A program made the translations under genes and the position numbers. Shown here piece by piece: positions 29,900 to 39,301 of a DNA stretch of 60,370 nt. The DNA comes from Deltaproteobacteria bacterium (GTDB taxonomy: Bacteria; Desulfobacterota; Binatia; UBA9968): contig VGTH01000032.1 in assembly GCA_016874755.1 (NCBI GenBank), forward strand, positions 1-60,370, written 5' to 3'. A model generated the notes under the pieces. The model worked only from the letters and a program-made list of their open reading frames with translations. It made no database searches and was not told the origin of the DNA. Each line of letters starts with the position of its first letter. Within the stretch, counting starts at the first letter, position 1.

Positions 29900-32179
29900 A
29901 TGACCAACACCGATAACAGAGCCGGGCGCATCGTCACGTTTTACTCCTACAAGGGCGGTACCGGCCGTTCGATGATGCTGGCCAATACGACATGGCTTCT
30001 GGCAAGCGCGGGGCACGACGTGCTCATGGTGGATTGGGACCTCGAAGCACCGGGCCTGCATCGCTACATGGCGCCGTTTTTGACCGACCCACAAATGACC
30101 GACTCCAATGGCTTAATCGATCTGGTGGTGGCTTACGCCGCCGATGCCGTCGGCCTCCAATCGAAGGAGACACCAGCCTCAGCCGAGTGGTACCGCAGTA
30201 AAGCGGACGTGCTCGAATACGCGGTCAGTATCAATTGGAAATATCAAAGTGGCGGCACGTTGAGCCTGCTTTCCGCCGGGCGGCAAGGTGGCGCTTATGC
30301 GACCAAGGTCAACACTTTTAGTTGGCAAAACTTCTACGAACGCTTGGGCGGCCATGCTTTCTTCGAAGCACTCAAAGCCTCGATGCGCGCGAACTTCGAT
30401 TTCATCCTGGTCGACAGCCGCACCGGCGTCAGCGACACGGCCGGCATCTGCACTGTGCAATTTCCCGATGCCCTAGTCGTGTGTTTCACGCTCAACAATC
30501 AGAGCATCGAAGGGGCAGCGGCGGTTGCACGATCGGTGCAAAAACAGAAAGGTCAAGAGTTTCGTATCTATCCAGTACCCACACGTCTCGACAATAGCGA
30601 ATCAGATAAGCTTCTCGATCGTTGGAAACTGGCGAAGGAGCGTTTTGCTGAGCTATTGCCAACTGGCTACTCTGCCTCCTACTGGGACGACGTGGCCAAT
30701 CTTTACGTGCCGAAATTTGCTTACGAGGAGATGTTAGCCCCCTTCGCCAATAGGTTTGACGATCCGGCAAACCTTAACCTGCTGACACACTCGTGCCGAT
30801 TGGTGGCCGCGACGTTCGGCGTCCAAGTAACCCCCGAAGTCATCGACGACGAGGTGCGCAGCAATGTCCTCGATCATTTCGCCGGCCGCGCCGCGGCCTT
30901 ATCGCCGGAAGAGGCGCGTAAATATGCCGACGAGAAGAAACAGAAAGAGCAGGAGGAGTTTGCGCGCGCGGTTCGTCAAGCGCAGGACGAAACTCGTCTC
31001 GCCGAACAACAACAACGCAGCGCGGCGGTCGAACAAGCCCGGGCCCAAGCAAAGCAAGAAGCGGCGGTCGAGCTGAACGCCGCGGTGCGCCGCAAGAGCT
31101 GGCAGTGGGCTGCTCTTGCGGCAGCCGTGTTGATTGCAGTCGTGAGTTTGTTCGCCATCACCGACTACCGCAGACGCCAGCAGACCGAAGCTGCGGAGGC
31201 GGCCGTCCGCGCCGGCGATGAAGCCCTAAATCTAAACCGCGGCGAGGAAGCGATCAAAGCCTACACTCAGGCCATAGCCGACGGACAAGCAAGCGCCATC
31301 GTCTACGCCAAACGGGCCACCGCCCTAGCAAAGGTGGGGCGAACGGTAGACGCGCTGCGCGATTGGGACAAAGCCGTAACCTTAGCGCCGGGCGATGGCA
31401 AGATCCTCCAGGCTCGGGCGCAAACGCGCCTCGCCACCGGTGACAGCAAAGGCGCAGTTGCCGACTTAAAAGAACTGCTCCAGCGCGAACCCGAGAATCT
31501 TACCGTTGTCGAGCTTCTGGCGCGCGCCCATGAGCGAGACGGCCAATTTGCCGAGGCGATTCCCCTCTACTCTCAACTCCTCGAGAAAACCACCGACCTG
31601 GAAGCCCGACAGCGCTACCTCGTCAGCCGTGCCGATCTGCATAAGAAAGCGGGTGACAAAGCCAAGGCCATCGATGACTTTCGTCGGATTGCCAAAGAGT
31701 TCGCCAACACGCCGACTGCCGACTACGCAGTAACCCAGCTCAAAGATCTCGGGGTGACACCATCGCCAACACCAGCGAAAGTTGCCGTGGCGCCTGTTGT
31801 TTTCATCCAATACATGGACGCCGCCGATGAAACGCTCGCGCAATCCCTGCGCGACGTCGTTCAGAGTCAGGGCATCAAGGTGCCGACGATTCAAATCAAG
31901 ACCGGACCGCGGCGAGGCGAAATTCGCTATTTCCATGCCGATGACTTGACGAGTGCGGCCAAGGTGAAGGGCATCGTCGAAAGAGAGTTGGCAAAACGGC
32001 GCAGCCTGGTGTCGTTACCGATTCGGCCGTTTGACGGGCTCAAACTAAACGCTCGCCCCGGACTCATCGAAGTTTGGCTGCCGGACTTGAAGACGGTCAA
32101 CGAACGCCCGGTCGCAAGCCTGCCTTCGTTTGATCCCGAGCAGAGAGCGCCGCAACAGTTTTTGATTCCAAAGAGATAA
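29900..32179 (+). CDS. KGGTGRS SIMIBI-type ATPase with TM, TPRs and C-terminal domain (FxsT-like N-terminus)
   Basis: A 759-residue protein. The N-terminus has a deviant Walker A of ParA/MinD type (VTFYSYKGGTGRS, 13-24) and VDWDLEAPGLHRYM (44-57), strongly reminiscent of FxsT. Walker B-like FILVDSRTGVSDTAG is at 168-182. A charged coiled coil spans about 335-395, one TM about 401-421, TPR-like repeats about 425-600, and 632-730 a separate alpha/beta domain with EIRYFHADD and IEVWLP that I recall at the C-termini of other signalling proteins but cannot name. The FxsT NB-ARC is absent. It probably works with the TIR protein at the membrane, as a sensor or switch. Confidence 0.85.
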   Translation: MTNTDNRAGRIVTFYSYKGGTGRSMMLANTTWLLASAGHDVLMVDWDLEAPGLHRYMAPFLTDPQMTDSNGLIDLVVAYAADAVGLQSKETPASAEWYRSKADVLEYAVSINWKYQSGGTLSLLSAGRQGGAYATKVNTFSWQNFYERLGGHAFFEALKASMRANFDFILVDSRTGVSDTAGICTVQFPDALVVCFTLNNQSIEGAAAVARSVQKQKGQEFRIYPVPTRLDNSESDKLLDRWKLAKERFAELLPTGYSASYWDDVANLYVPKFAYEEMLAPFANRFDDPANLNLLTHSCRLVAATFGVQVTPEVIDDEVRSNVLDHFAGRAAALSPEEARKYADEKKQKEQEEFARAVRQAQDETRLAEQQQRSAAVEQARAQAKQEAAVELNAAVRRKSWQWAALAAAVLIAVVSLFAITDYRRRQQTEAAEAAVRAGDEALNLNRGEEAIKAYTQAIADGQASAIVYAKRATALAKVGRTVDALRDWDKAVTLAPGDGKILQARAQTRLATGDSKGAVADLKELLQREPENLTVVELLARAHERDGQFAEAIPLYSQLLEKTTDLEARQRYLVSRADLHKKAGDKAKAIDDFRRIAKEFANTPTADYAVTQLKDLGVTPSPTPAKVAVAPVVFIQYMDAADETLAQSLRDVVQSQGIKVPTIQIKTGPRRGEIRYFHADDLTSAAKVKGIVERELAKRRSLVSLPIRPFDGLKLNARPGLIEVWLPDLKTVNERPVASLPSFDPEQRAPQQFLIPKR

Positions 32180-32222
32180 CCGTTCGTTTACGCGCCGAGC
32201 AACCCAACAAAGGCAAAATTAC

Positions 32223-32257
32223 TTGACTGTATAATTATACATTTATATAGTAACATC
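32223..32257 (+). promoter_or_regulatory. tetR promoter with a 14-bp palindromic operator, apparently leaderless
   Basis: The -35 TTGACT (32223-32228) and -10 TATAGT (32246-32251) are 17 bases apart. The perfect palindrome TGTATAATTATACA (32228-32241) fills most of the spacer, as for an autoregulated TetR operator. The ATG at 32258 is seven bases after the -10 box and no ribosome site is present, so the mRNA would begin at or next to the start codon. Confidence 0.7.
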
Positions 32258-32893
32258 ATGACTCGCCCTAGCCGGAACATCGACCGGTTGCTCATCGACA
32301 CCGCGCGCGAGCTGTTGCCCCACATGGGCTGTCGCGGCTTCTCGATTCGCCAGCTTACCGAGCGGGCGGGCGTCAATTTGGGCATGTTTCATTACCACTT
32401 CAAAACCCGCGACAACTTTCTCTCTATTGTGCTGCAAGGCGTGTATGAGGAAATGTTCTCGCGTTTGAGCTTTCAGGCTCACGCCGAACGTGCCCCCGTG
32501 GAAAATCTCCGCGCCGCCGCGAACGTGCTTGGGCGCTTCCTGCGCGACAACCGCTTGCTGTTTCGCCGGCTCCTGCCCGATGCAATGGCGGGCGATACGG
32601 TCGCGCAGGATTTCTTGCGCCGCAATTTTCCGCGACACCTTGGTGTCATGACGGGTCTGATCGGCGACGCACAGCGCGCCGGCGAACTCCGCCGACTGCC
32701 GTTGTTTCAAGCCATGGCGTTTCTCGCCGGCGCGGTGGGCATGCCGATTATGATGGCCACCGCCATGTTAGAGGGGCGCTTCGCGCCGTCGATTGTGGAC
32801 AACCTTGAGCAAGACGTCTTGAGCGACACCGCAATCGGCCAGCGCGTCGATATGGCGCTCGCGGGTTTACGCCCCTCATCGCGACAGGCATAG
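32258..32893 (+). CDS. TetR-family transcriptional regulator
   Basis: A 211-residue TetR regulator with the N-terminal HTH (GFSIRQLTERAGVNLGMFHYHFKTRDNFL, residues about 28-57) and a helical ligand domain of AcrR type. It probably represses its own promoter at the palindrome in 32228-32241 and, with it, the efflux genes that follow eight bases later. The inducer is unknown; such pairs often respond to the exported compound. Confidence 0.92.
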   Translation: MTRPSRNIDRLLIDTARELLPHMGCRGFSIRQLTERAGVNLGMFHYHFKTRDNFLSIVLQGVYEEMFSRLSFQAHAERAPVENLRAAANVLGRFLRDNRLLFRRLLPDAMAGDTVAQDFLRRNFPRHLGVMTGLIGDAQRAGELRRLPLFQAMAFLAGAVGMPIMMATAMLEGRFAPSIVDNLEQDVLSDTAIGQRVDMALAGLRPSSRQA

Positions 32894-32901
32894 AAAAAAT
32901 T

Positions 32902-34149
32902 ATGAGTGGGTCACGATGGTTGAAGCGCGGGATCTGGATCGCCGCGGTGCTCGCGCTGATGCTCGCGGCAGTCTCGCTATGGCGTGCGCGCGGCACCGAA
33001 GTCGCGCTGACGCAGCCGCGCACGCAAACCATCGTGCAGTCGTTGGTTGTCTCCGGCCGGGTATCCAGCATCGCCAAAGTGGACATCTCAGCGACCATCA
33101 CCGGTCGCGTGGAAACCGTCCTGGTGCGCGAGGGCGATGGAGTCCGCGCCGGCCAAGCGTTGGTCGAGTTGGATAGCGCCGAGTTACGCGCTGCGCTGGC
33201 GCAAGCCAAAACCGCCGAGGCCAACGCTAGCGCGCGCTTGCGCACCCAGCAGCAGATGAGCGCGCCCATGGCCAAGCAAGCCCTCGCCCAGGCCGAAGCC
33301 CGTCTACGTGCCGCCGAGCGCGACCTCAAGCGCCAGCGCGAACTGTTCGACAGGGGTTTCATCTAACAGGCCAAACTCGATGACTCGACGCGCGACTATG
33401 AAGTCGCCCAAGCGGCCTACGAATCCGCGCGCGCCCAAGCCGCCGCCAATGAGGCGGGTGGCGCCGAACGCGACCAGGCGTTGACCCAGTTGAGCCAAGC
33501 CACTGCTGCGCGCGAGCTTGCCGAAGCGCGCCTGGCGCAGGCGACGCTGCGCGCGCCGGCGGCTGGCCGTGCGATTCGCCGCGACGTTGAGCCAGGTGTG
33601 GTGGTGCAACCCAACCGCGCCCTGCCGCTACTGAGTTTGGCCATCGCTGGAGAGACGCGGCTCATCGCGCAGATCGACGAGAAAAATCTCGCCGGCTTGG
33701 CGCTGGGCGAAGTCGCCGCCGCCTCGGCCGATGCCTTCCCGGAACAACGTTTTGAAGCCACGCTTTTCTATCTCGCGCCCGGGGTCCAAGCCGACCGCGG
33801 CACTGTGGAGGGGCGTTTCCGCGTCGATCGGGCGCCGGAATTTCTGCGCGACGATATGACGGTGTCGATTGAAATCGTCATGGGCAGGCGCGACAACGCG
33901 CTCACCATTCCCAGCGCGGCGCTGCGTGAAAAAGACGGCCAGCGCTTTGTGCTGGTGATCAACGGTCATGTTGCCACCCTGCGCGAAGTCAAAACCGGTC
34001 TGAGCGCGCCGGGGACCGTGGAAATCCTCTCGGGCCTGAGCGCGGCGGATCAAGTGATCACCGCAGGCAATGTTGCAGCGGGCACCCGCGTGCGTCCGGC
34101 GCGGGCGCGACCAAAGACCGCGTCCGAAGCGCCGCCGGGCATGCGCTAG
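32902..34149 (+). pseudogene. HlyD/MacA-family membrane fusion protein with internal stop
   Basis: One frame of 416 codons reads as a complete periplasmic adaptor: N-terminal TM (about 8-24), biotinyl-lipoyl half ITGRVETVLVREGDGVRAGQALVELD, coiled-coil hairpin, second lipoyl half LRAPAAGRAIRRDVEPGVVV, and a beta-barrel end with LTIPSAALRE. It is cut by TAA at 33364-33366 in RGFI-stop-QAKLDDS. Relatives I recall carry Ser at this spot, so a TCA-to-TAA change is likely. TAA has no known recoding, so the gene is inactive unless this is a base-call error. It would link the ABC pair downstream to an outer-membrane exit. Confidence 0.8.
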
Positions 34150-34361
34150 TGTAGTGTCTCACTAATAAACGTGCTTATTGTTGTGACACGCTCTCATGTT
34201 TTGCACCACGAAGATCACGAAGGGACACGAAGTTCGGAAAAGAATTTACTGTTTTCTTCTCTTACCTTCGTGTACTTCGTGCCCTTCGTGGTGAAAATCC
34301 CTCTTCGGGCTCCAGCCACAAATTTGGCATAAGGTACAATCAGCGTGAGACATTGCACTAG
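34147..34361. mobile_element. MITE-like element with 16-bp terminal inverted repeats
   Basis: TAGTGTAGTGTCTCAC (34147-34162) faces GTGAGACATTGCACTA (34346-34361); 14 of 16 positions pair. The ends are TA, as for IS630/mariner-type target duplication. Removing the 213 bases after the first TA would leave the hlyD stop TAG only a few bases before the permease ATG, restoring a tight operon. It carries no ORF and encloses the palindromic repeat at 34203-34294. Confidence 0.6.
34203..34294. repeat. CACGAAG-family palindromic spacer repeat, copy 3
   Basis: The left arm GCACCACGAAGATCACGAAG and the right arm ending CTTCGTGCCCTTCGTGGTGA form a hairpin inside the MITE-like element, matching the copies at 8688-8771 and 13852-13940. 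Confidence 0.75.
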
Positions 34362-34367
34362 ATATTC

Positions 34368-35582
34368 ATGATGAAGCTTGGTTTTGAATGGAAGCTCGCG
34401 CTGCGCTTTTTGGGCGAAGGGCGATTTCAGTCGACGCTGATCATCGCCGGCGTGACGCTGGGCGTGGCGGTGATCGTCTACATCACCTCCATGCTCGCTG
34501 GCTTACAGGGCAACATGATCCGCAATCTGCTCGACACGCAAGCGCACATCGTGGTGCGTCCCCCAGATGAAATCGTGCGGCCGCAGCTCCCCAGCGCGGA
34601 CACGGCGCGGGCGATACAGCCGCGCGCACAGCGCGTGTTGTCGATCGACAATTGGCAGACGTATTTGCGCTACATCGAGCGCGTGCCCAGCATTATCATC
34701 ACCTCGCCCCTGGCGAGCGGCTCGGCGCTGGCGGTGCGCGGCGAGGCCACGCGCGGCATCACCTTGTTCGGCGTGGAGCTGGAGCGCTACGCGCGCATCG
34801 TCGCGCTGCGCGACAAACTTCAAGAGGGCGAGTTTCGCCTCGGCGCCGGCGAAGCCCTGATCGGCGTCGAACTGGCAAAAGATTTCGCGCTGCGCATGGG
34901 GGATCGCTTCAACATCACGACCGAGGCGGTCAGCGAGCCGTTTCTGGTCAGCGGAATTCTCGATCTGGGCAACCGCCAAGCCAATCGCACCAACGTTTAC
35001 ATCAACCTGCACGCCGGGCAGAACTTGCTGAAGCTGCCCGGAGGCATCACCAGTTTAGAGTTGCGCGTAGGCGACATCTACAAAGCCGAAACCATTGCCC
35101 AAGAACTGCAAGCCGGCACAGGTCTCAAGGTAGAGAGCTGGATGACCACCAACGGGCAACTACTGTCGACCTTGCGCGGTCAAGATGTGACCACGATTTT
35201 CATCCGCGCCTTCGTCGCTCTGATTGTAGTGCTCGGTATCGCCAGCGTGCTGATCGTCAGCGTAGTGCAAAAGCAAAAGGAAATCGGCATTCTGCGTGCC
35301 ATGGGTGCCTCGCGCGGCCAGATGACGCGCGTGTTCCTGATGCAAGGTGCCATCGTCGGCGTGATCGGCTTCATCCTGGGTTCGGTGCTGGCGTACTTGT
35401 TGATCGAAGCGTTCATTACCTTTGTCAAAGGCACGGACGGTAATCCGATCTTCCCCATCATCTTTTTACCGGAGACCGCGCTGTCGACGTGTTTGCTGGC
35501 GATTGCCGCCGGCGTCATTGCCGCGATCGCGCCGGCGCGCAGGGCCGCCAAGCTCGATCCGGCGCAGGCGATTCGAGGCTAG
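34368..35582 (+). CDS. ABC transporter permease (FtsX/MacB-type)
   Basis: The 404-residue permease has TM1 at about 23-45, a large periplasmic MacB_PCD-like domain (about 46-270), and three C-terminal TMs with the FtsX motif VVQKQKEIGILRAMGAS before the last two, ending ARRAAKLDPAQAIRG. It is of the LolC/MacB mechanotransmission type. Start is ATG 34368 or 34371. It forms a pair with the ATPase three bases downstream. Its link to the adaptor gene is interrupted by the MITE-like element, which might also carry off or replace its promoter. Confidence 0.93.
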   Translation: MMKLGFEWKLALRFLGEGRFQSTLIIAGVTLGVAVIVYITSMLAGLQGNMIRNLLDTQAHIVVRPPDEIVRPQLPSADTARAIQPRAQRVLSIDNWQTYLRYIERVPSIIITSPLASGSALAVRGEATRGITLFGVELERYARIVALRDKLQEGEFRLGAGEALIGVELAKDFALRMGDRFNITTEAVSEPFLVSGILDLGNRQANRTNVYINLHAGQNLLKLPGGITSLELRVGDIYKAETIAQELQAGTGLKVESWMTTNGQLLSTLRGQDVTTIFIRAFVALIVVLGIASVLIVSVVQKQKEIGILRAMGASRGQMTRVFLMQGAIVGVIGFILGSVLAYLLIEAFITFVKGTDGNPIFPIIFLPETALSTCLLAIAAGVIAAIAPARRAAKLDPAQAIRG

Positions 35583-35585
35583 TCA

Positions 35586-36299
35586 ATGGCCGCGCTGCTG
35601 GAGCTCGACAACATCCGCAAATCCTATGGCACTGGGACAGCGGTGGAGACAGAGGTGTCGCACGGCATCCACTTGACCCTGCAGCCGGGTGAATTTGCCG
35701 CGCTGATCGGACCTTCAGGGTCGGGCAAGAGCACGTTGCTTAACATCATCGGTTTACTCGAGCGCGCTAGCGCGGGCTCGCTCAAGTTGAGTGGCGTGGA
35801 GATGACACAAGCGAGCGAAGATGAATTGACGCGAGCCCGTCTGACCACGCTTGGCTTCGTGTTCCAGTTTCATAATCTGTTGCCGGCCTTCACCGCCTTG
35901 GAAAACGTGCAAATGCCCGGTTTGGTATTAGAGAGCGATTTCACCGCGCCGCGTCGAAAGGAAGCGCTGACCCTGCTCGAGGCCGTAGGCTTGAAAGGCG
36001 CCGAAGCCAAGAAGCCCGGTCAGCTCTCCGGCGGCATGCAGCAGCGCGTAGCGATTGCGCGCGCGCTGGCGCTGTCGCCCAAACTGGTGCTGGCCGATGA
36101 GCCGACCGGCAATTTGGACACCAAAACCGCCGACGATATCTTCGTGTTGCTGCGCCGCTTCAATGTCGAGCGCGGCACGGCGTTCCTGGTGGTGACGCAT
36201 GATCCCGACTTGGCCGCGCGCTGTGATCGCGTAATCCGATTGGTCGACGGCAAGATCGCGGCCGATGCCAAGCATGAAGCCGGCGAGCCTCTGGCGTGA
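35586..36299 (+). CDS. ABC transporter ATP-binding protein (LolD/MacB-type)
   Basis: The 237-residue ATPase shows Walker A GPSGSGKST, Q-loop FQFHNLLPAFTALENV, signature LSGGMQQRVAIARAL and Walker B LVLADEPTGNLDTKT, with the H-loop in VVTHDPDLAARCDR. It powers the FtsX-type permease encoded just upstream. The set TetR, adaptor, permease, ATPase resembles MacAB-type efflux of antibiotics, peptides or lipids; the substrate is not visible. This is the last gene of the operon. Confidence 0.95.
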   Translation: MAALLELDNIRKSYGTGTAVETEVSHGIHLTLQPGEFAALIGPSGSGKSTLLNIIGLLERASAGSLKLSGVEMTQASEDELTRARLTTLGFVFQFHNLLPAFTALENVQMPGLVLESDFTAPRRKEALTLLEAVGLKGAEAKKPGQLSGGMQQRVAIARALALSPKLVLADEPTGNLDTKTADDIFVLLRRFNVERGTAFLVVTHDPDLAARCDRVIRLVDGKIAADAKHEAGEPLA

Positions 36300-36380
36300 A
36301 CGCCGCGAAGCCGAAAGAGAAAACCTAGCGTAGCTTGAATACAACCAACGGAGTCAAGCGAATCCGCTCTAGAGAGAATT

Positions 36381-39239
36381 CTAGAGCAGCTCCACCGGAT
36401 GCTTCGCCTTCCTACCGGCCAGATGATCGATCTGTTGGCGGCAGGAAATCCCCGGCGCGGCGACTTCAATGTCCCTGTCCGCCGCTTTGACCGCTGGCGC
36501 TAGGCGCCGGTTGCCAATCTTAGTCGACAGCTGGTAGTGCTCTTTTTCAAACCCGAAGGAACCGGCCATGCCGCAGCAGCCGGAGTCGACTTCACTGACT
36601 TCGTAGCCGGCAGCTTTGAGCATCGCCACCGTCGGCGCGGTGCCAACCAGCGCTTTTTGATGGCAGTGGCCGTGCAGCAAGACCTTTTTACCTTTGCCGA
36701 CCGGATCGAGCTTTAGTTTTCCAGCTGTCATTTCGCGCTCGACGAATTCTTCGAGCAAAAAGCTATTCTCAGCGACTTTCTTTGCCGCAGCGGTTCGAAT
36801 AAATTCAGGATACTCGTCGCGCAGCGTCAACAAGCACGACGGTTCGAGGCCGACGATCGCTATCCCCTTCTCTGCGTAGGGCGCAAGCTTATCGATGTTC
36901 CACGCCGAGTTTTCTTTGGCCTGACTGAGCATGCCTTTGGAGATCATTGGCCGGCCGCAGCATTTCTTGTCGACCAAAACCACACGGTAGTTAGATCTCT
37001 CTAAGAATCGCGTTGCGGCGATCGCGACATCGGGCGTGTTAAAGTTGTTGAACGTGTCATGGAACAAAACCACCTCGCCTTGACTGCCGTCCCCTACGGC
37101 TTTGTGCGCACGAAACCAATCGTCAAAGGACTCGTTGGCAAATGCTGGCAAGGGTCTGCGACGGTCGATGCCAGCAAATAGCTCCATCAGCCAGCGATTG
37201 AGTGAGGAATTCGCTACTAAGTTTGCAATCGGTGCGAGCTTTGAGCCAATCCGATTGAGCGTCTCGATGTGACCAAACAACTTGTTGCGCAGCGGCAGAC
37301 CGTTGACCCGATGGTAATGATCGAGGAACTCATACTTGAGCTTGGCCATGTCAACGTTTGATGGACACTCGGCTTTGCAGGCTTTGCATTCCAAGCAGAG
37401 ATCCATCACTTCGTATAAGCGCTTGCCGGTGAACTCTTCCTTCGGCACTTTGCCGGATAACACCGTCCGTAGCGCGTTGGCGCGGCCGCGCGTCGAATGC
37501 TCTTCGTCCAACGTGCCCATGTAGGACGGGCACATGGTGCCGTCGAGCTTTTTGCGGCACTCGCCCATGCCGGTGCACATCTCGACCGCACGGGCGAAGC
37601 CGCCCTGCTCGCCGAAATCCAGCGTCGTTTGCGGCTGCCAAGTTTTGTATTGCGGGCTGATTTTGAGCGACTCGGTCATCGCCGGCGCATCGACGATCTT
37701 ACCGGGGTTTAGAGTATTCTTCGGGTCGAAGGCGCGCTTCACTTGGCGAAACGCGTCGTACAAGGCCGGGCCAAAGAGCTTGGCGTTGAAGTGGCTGCGC
37801 GCCAGACCGTCGCCATGCTCGCCGGACATGGAGCCGTTGAATTCGAGCACCAAATCAGAGATGGCGTTGGAAATGGAGACCATTTTGTCGCGCTCGCTCT
37901 CCTCTTTGAGATTTATCAGCGGGCGAATGTGCATGCAGCCGACCGAACAATGGCCGTAGTAGCCGGCGACGGTATCGTGCTTGGCGACGACTTCGCGAAA
38001 ACGACGAATGAACTCCGGCAGCTTGGCCGGTTCGACGGCGGTGTCTTCGACGAAGGCGATCGGCTTCTTGTCTCCTTTTGTGCCAAGCAACAACCCCAAC
38101 CCCGCTTTGCGCACTCCCCATATCGCTTTGACTTCCTCTGCCTTGAACGCCAGCGTTGCGGCGTAGCCGATTTTTTCTCGCTGGCGGACTTCTTCGAGCT
38201 TCATGACTTGATGGCGCACTTCGGCTTCGCTCTCGCCGGCGTATTCGACCATCAGCAACGAATCGGGCGTGCCCTGCACAAAACCCAGCTTGCGCGATTG
38301 CTCAATGTTGCCGCGCGCGAGATTGAGAATCATCTTGTCAGTCGATTCCATCGCGTAGGGCGCCGTCTTCAAGACGATCTGGGCGCATTCGAGAGCTTCG
38401 ATGCCGTCGTTGAAATGAATCACGTTCATCGCCGTGAATTTGGGCTTCGGCACCAGCCGCATCTTGGCCTCGACAATGGTCGCCAGGGTGCCCTCGGAGC
38501 CGGTGACCATGCGCGATAAGTTGAACGGCTGCGGTTTGATGAATTCATCGAGATTATAGCCCGACACCCGCCGCATGATTTTGGGATAGCGCGCCAAGAT
38601 TTCGTTCTTATACTGCGCCGCCAGCCGAAATACTTCGCGGTAGGCACGGCCTTCGATACTGTCCTGTTTGCTCTTCTGCTCGACCATGTCCGGCGAAAAG
38701 TCTTTCAAAACGACTTCAGTGCCGTCGGCGAGCAAGCAAGTCAGCTCGATCACGTGATCGAGGGTTTTGCCGTAGGTTAACGAATGGGCACCGGAGGAAT
38801 TGTTGCCCACCATGCCGCCGATGGTGGCGCGATTCGATGTCGACGTATCAGGGCCGAATTGCAGCCCTTGACCGCGGACGTGGGCGTTCAATTCATCTTG
38901 CACGACGCCCGGCTGGACGCGGCACCAGAGCTCTTCTTTGTTCACTTCGAGCACGTTCTGCATGTACTTGGAAAAATCGAGCACAATCGAATGGCCGACG
39001 CATTGGCCGGCGAGCGACGTGCCGCCGCCGCGTGACAACACCGAGACACCGAGCTTGCTCGCCAGCTCGATCACCGCCTGCACGTCGCCTTTGTGCTTGG
39101 GGACAACCACGCCGATCGGTTCGATCTGATAAATCGACGCGTCGGTGGAATAGAGCAGTCTGGAATACTGATCGAAGCGGATATCGCCTTCAATGCGGTT
39201 TTTTAGTTCAGATTCGATTTCGAAGTAGTCTCGGCTCAT
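36381..39239 (-). CDS. FAD-linked oxidase / Fe-S (GlcD-GlcF fusion, YdiJ/Dld type)
   Basis: A 952-residue fusion. The N-terminal half is a PCMH flavoprotein (LSRGGGTSLAGQCVG and TIGGMVGNNSSGAHSLTYGKT bind FAD; FAD-oxidase C domain with HCSVGCMHIRP and GEHGDGLARS). The C-terminal half binds two [4Fe-4S] clusters (CTGMGECRK...CPSYMGT and CLECKACKAECPSNV) and has two CCG domains (KCCGRPMISKG, DSGCCGMAGSFG). Such proteins oxidise 2-hydroxyacids (D-lactate, glycolate or 2-hydroxyglutarate) and pass electrons to quinone. ATG 39239 is chosen; the open frame continues to 39695 without homology. Monocistronic. Confidence 0.92.
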   Translation of the reverse strand: MSRDYFEIESELKNRIEGDIRFDQYSRLLYSTDASIYQIEPIGVVVPKHKGDVQAVIELASKLGVSVLSRGGGTSLAGQCVGHSIVLDFSKYMQNVLEVNKEELWCRVQPGVVQDELNAHVRGQGLQFGPDTSTSNRATIGGMVGNNSSGAHSLTYGKTLDHVIELTCLLADGTEVVLKDFSPDMVEQKSKQDSIEGRAYREVFRLAAQYKNEILARYPKIMRRVSGYNLDEFIKPQPFNLSRMVTGSEGTLATIVEAKMRLVPKPKFTAMNVIHFNDGIEALECAQIVLKTAPYAMESTDKMILNLARGNIEQSRKLGFVQGTPDSLLMVEYAGESEAEVRHQVMKLEEVRQREKIGYAATLAFKAEEVKAIWGVRKAGLGLLLGTKGDKKPIAFVEDTAVEPAKLPEFIRRFREVVAKHDTVAGYYGHCSVGCMHIRPLINLKEESERDKMVSISNAISDLVLEFNGSMSGEHGDGLARSHFNAKLFGPALYDAFRQVKRAFDPKNTLNPGKIVDAPAMTESLKISPQYKTWQPQTTLDFGEQGGFARAVEMCTGMGECRKKLDGTMCPSYMGTLDEEHSTRGRANALRTVLSGKVPKEEFTGKRLYEVMDLCLECKACKAECPSNVDMAKLKYEFLDHYHRVNGLPLRNKLFGHIETLNRIGSKLAPIANLVANSSLNRWLMELFAGIDRRRPLPAFANESFDDWFRAHKAVGDGSQGEVVLFHDTFNNFNTPDVAIAATRFLERSNYRVVLVDKKCCGRPMISKGMLSQAKENSAWNIDKLAPYAEKGIAIVGLEPSCLLTLRDEYPEFIRTAAAKKVAENSFLLEEFVEREMTAGKLKLDPVGKGKKVLLHGHCHQKALVGTAPTVAMLKAAGYEVSEVDSGCCGMAGSFGFEKEHYQLSTKIGNRRLAPAVKAADRDIEVAAPGISCRQQIDHLAGRKAKHPVELL

Positions 39240-39263
39240 GATAATTGTCGTTGTCGCGAGAGT

Positions 39264-39283
39264 GGGCGACCGGCCATTCGCCC
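39264..39283. repeat. Short inverted repeat in the oxidase-transporter spacer
   Basis: GGGCGA and TCGCCC flank an 8-base loop. It may be part of a dispersed spacer repeat or a weak hairpin after the EamA-type gene. No U-tract follows on either strand. Confidence 0.3.
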
Positions 39284-39301
39284 CTACAAGATTCGGATGC
39301 G

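Noticed and set aside
33364-33366. Recoding of the TAA in the efflux adaptor gene
   Set aside because: TAA is not known to be read as selenocysteine or pyrrolysine; a mutation or error is simpler.
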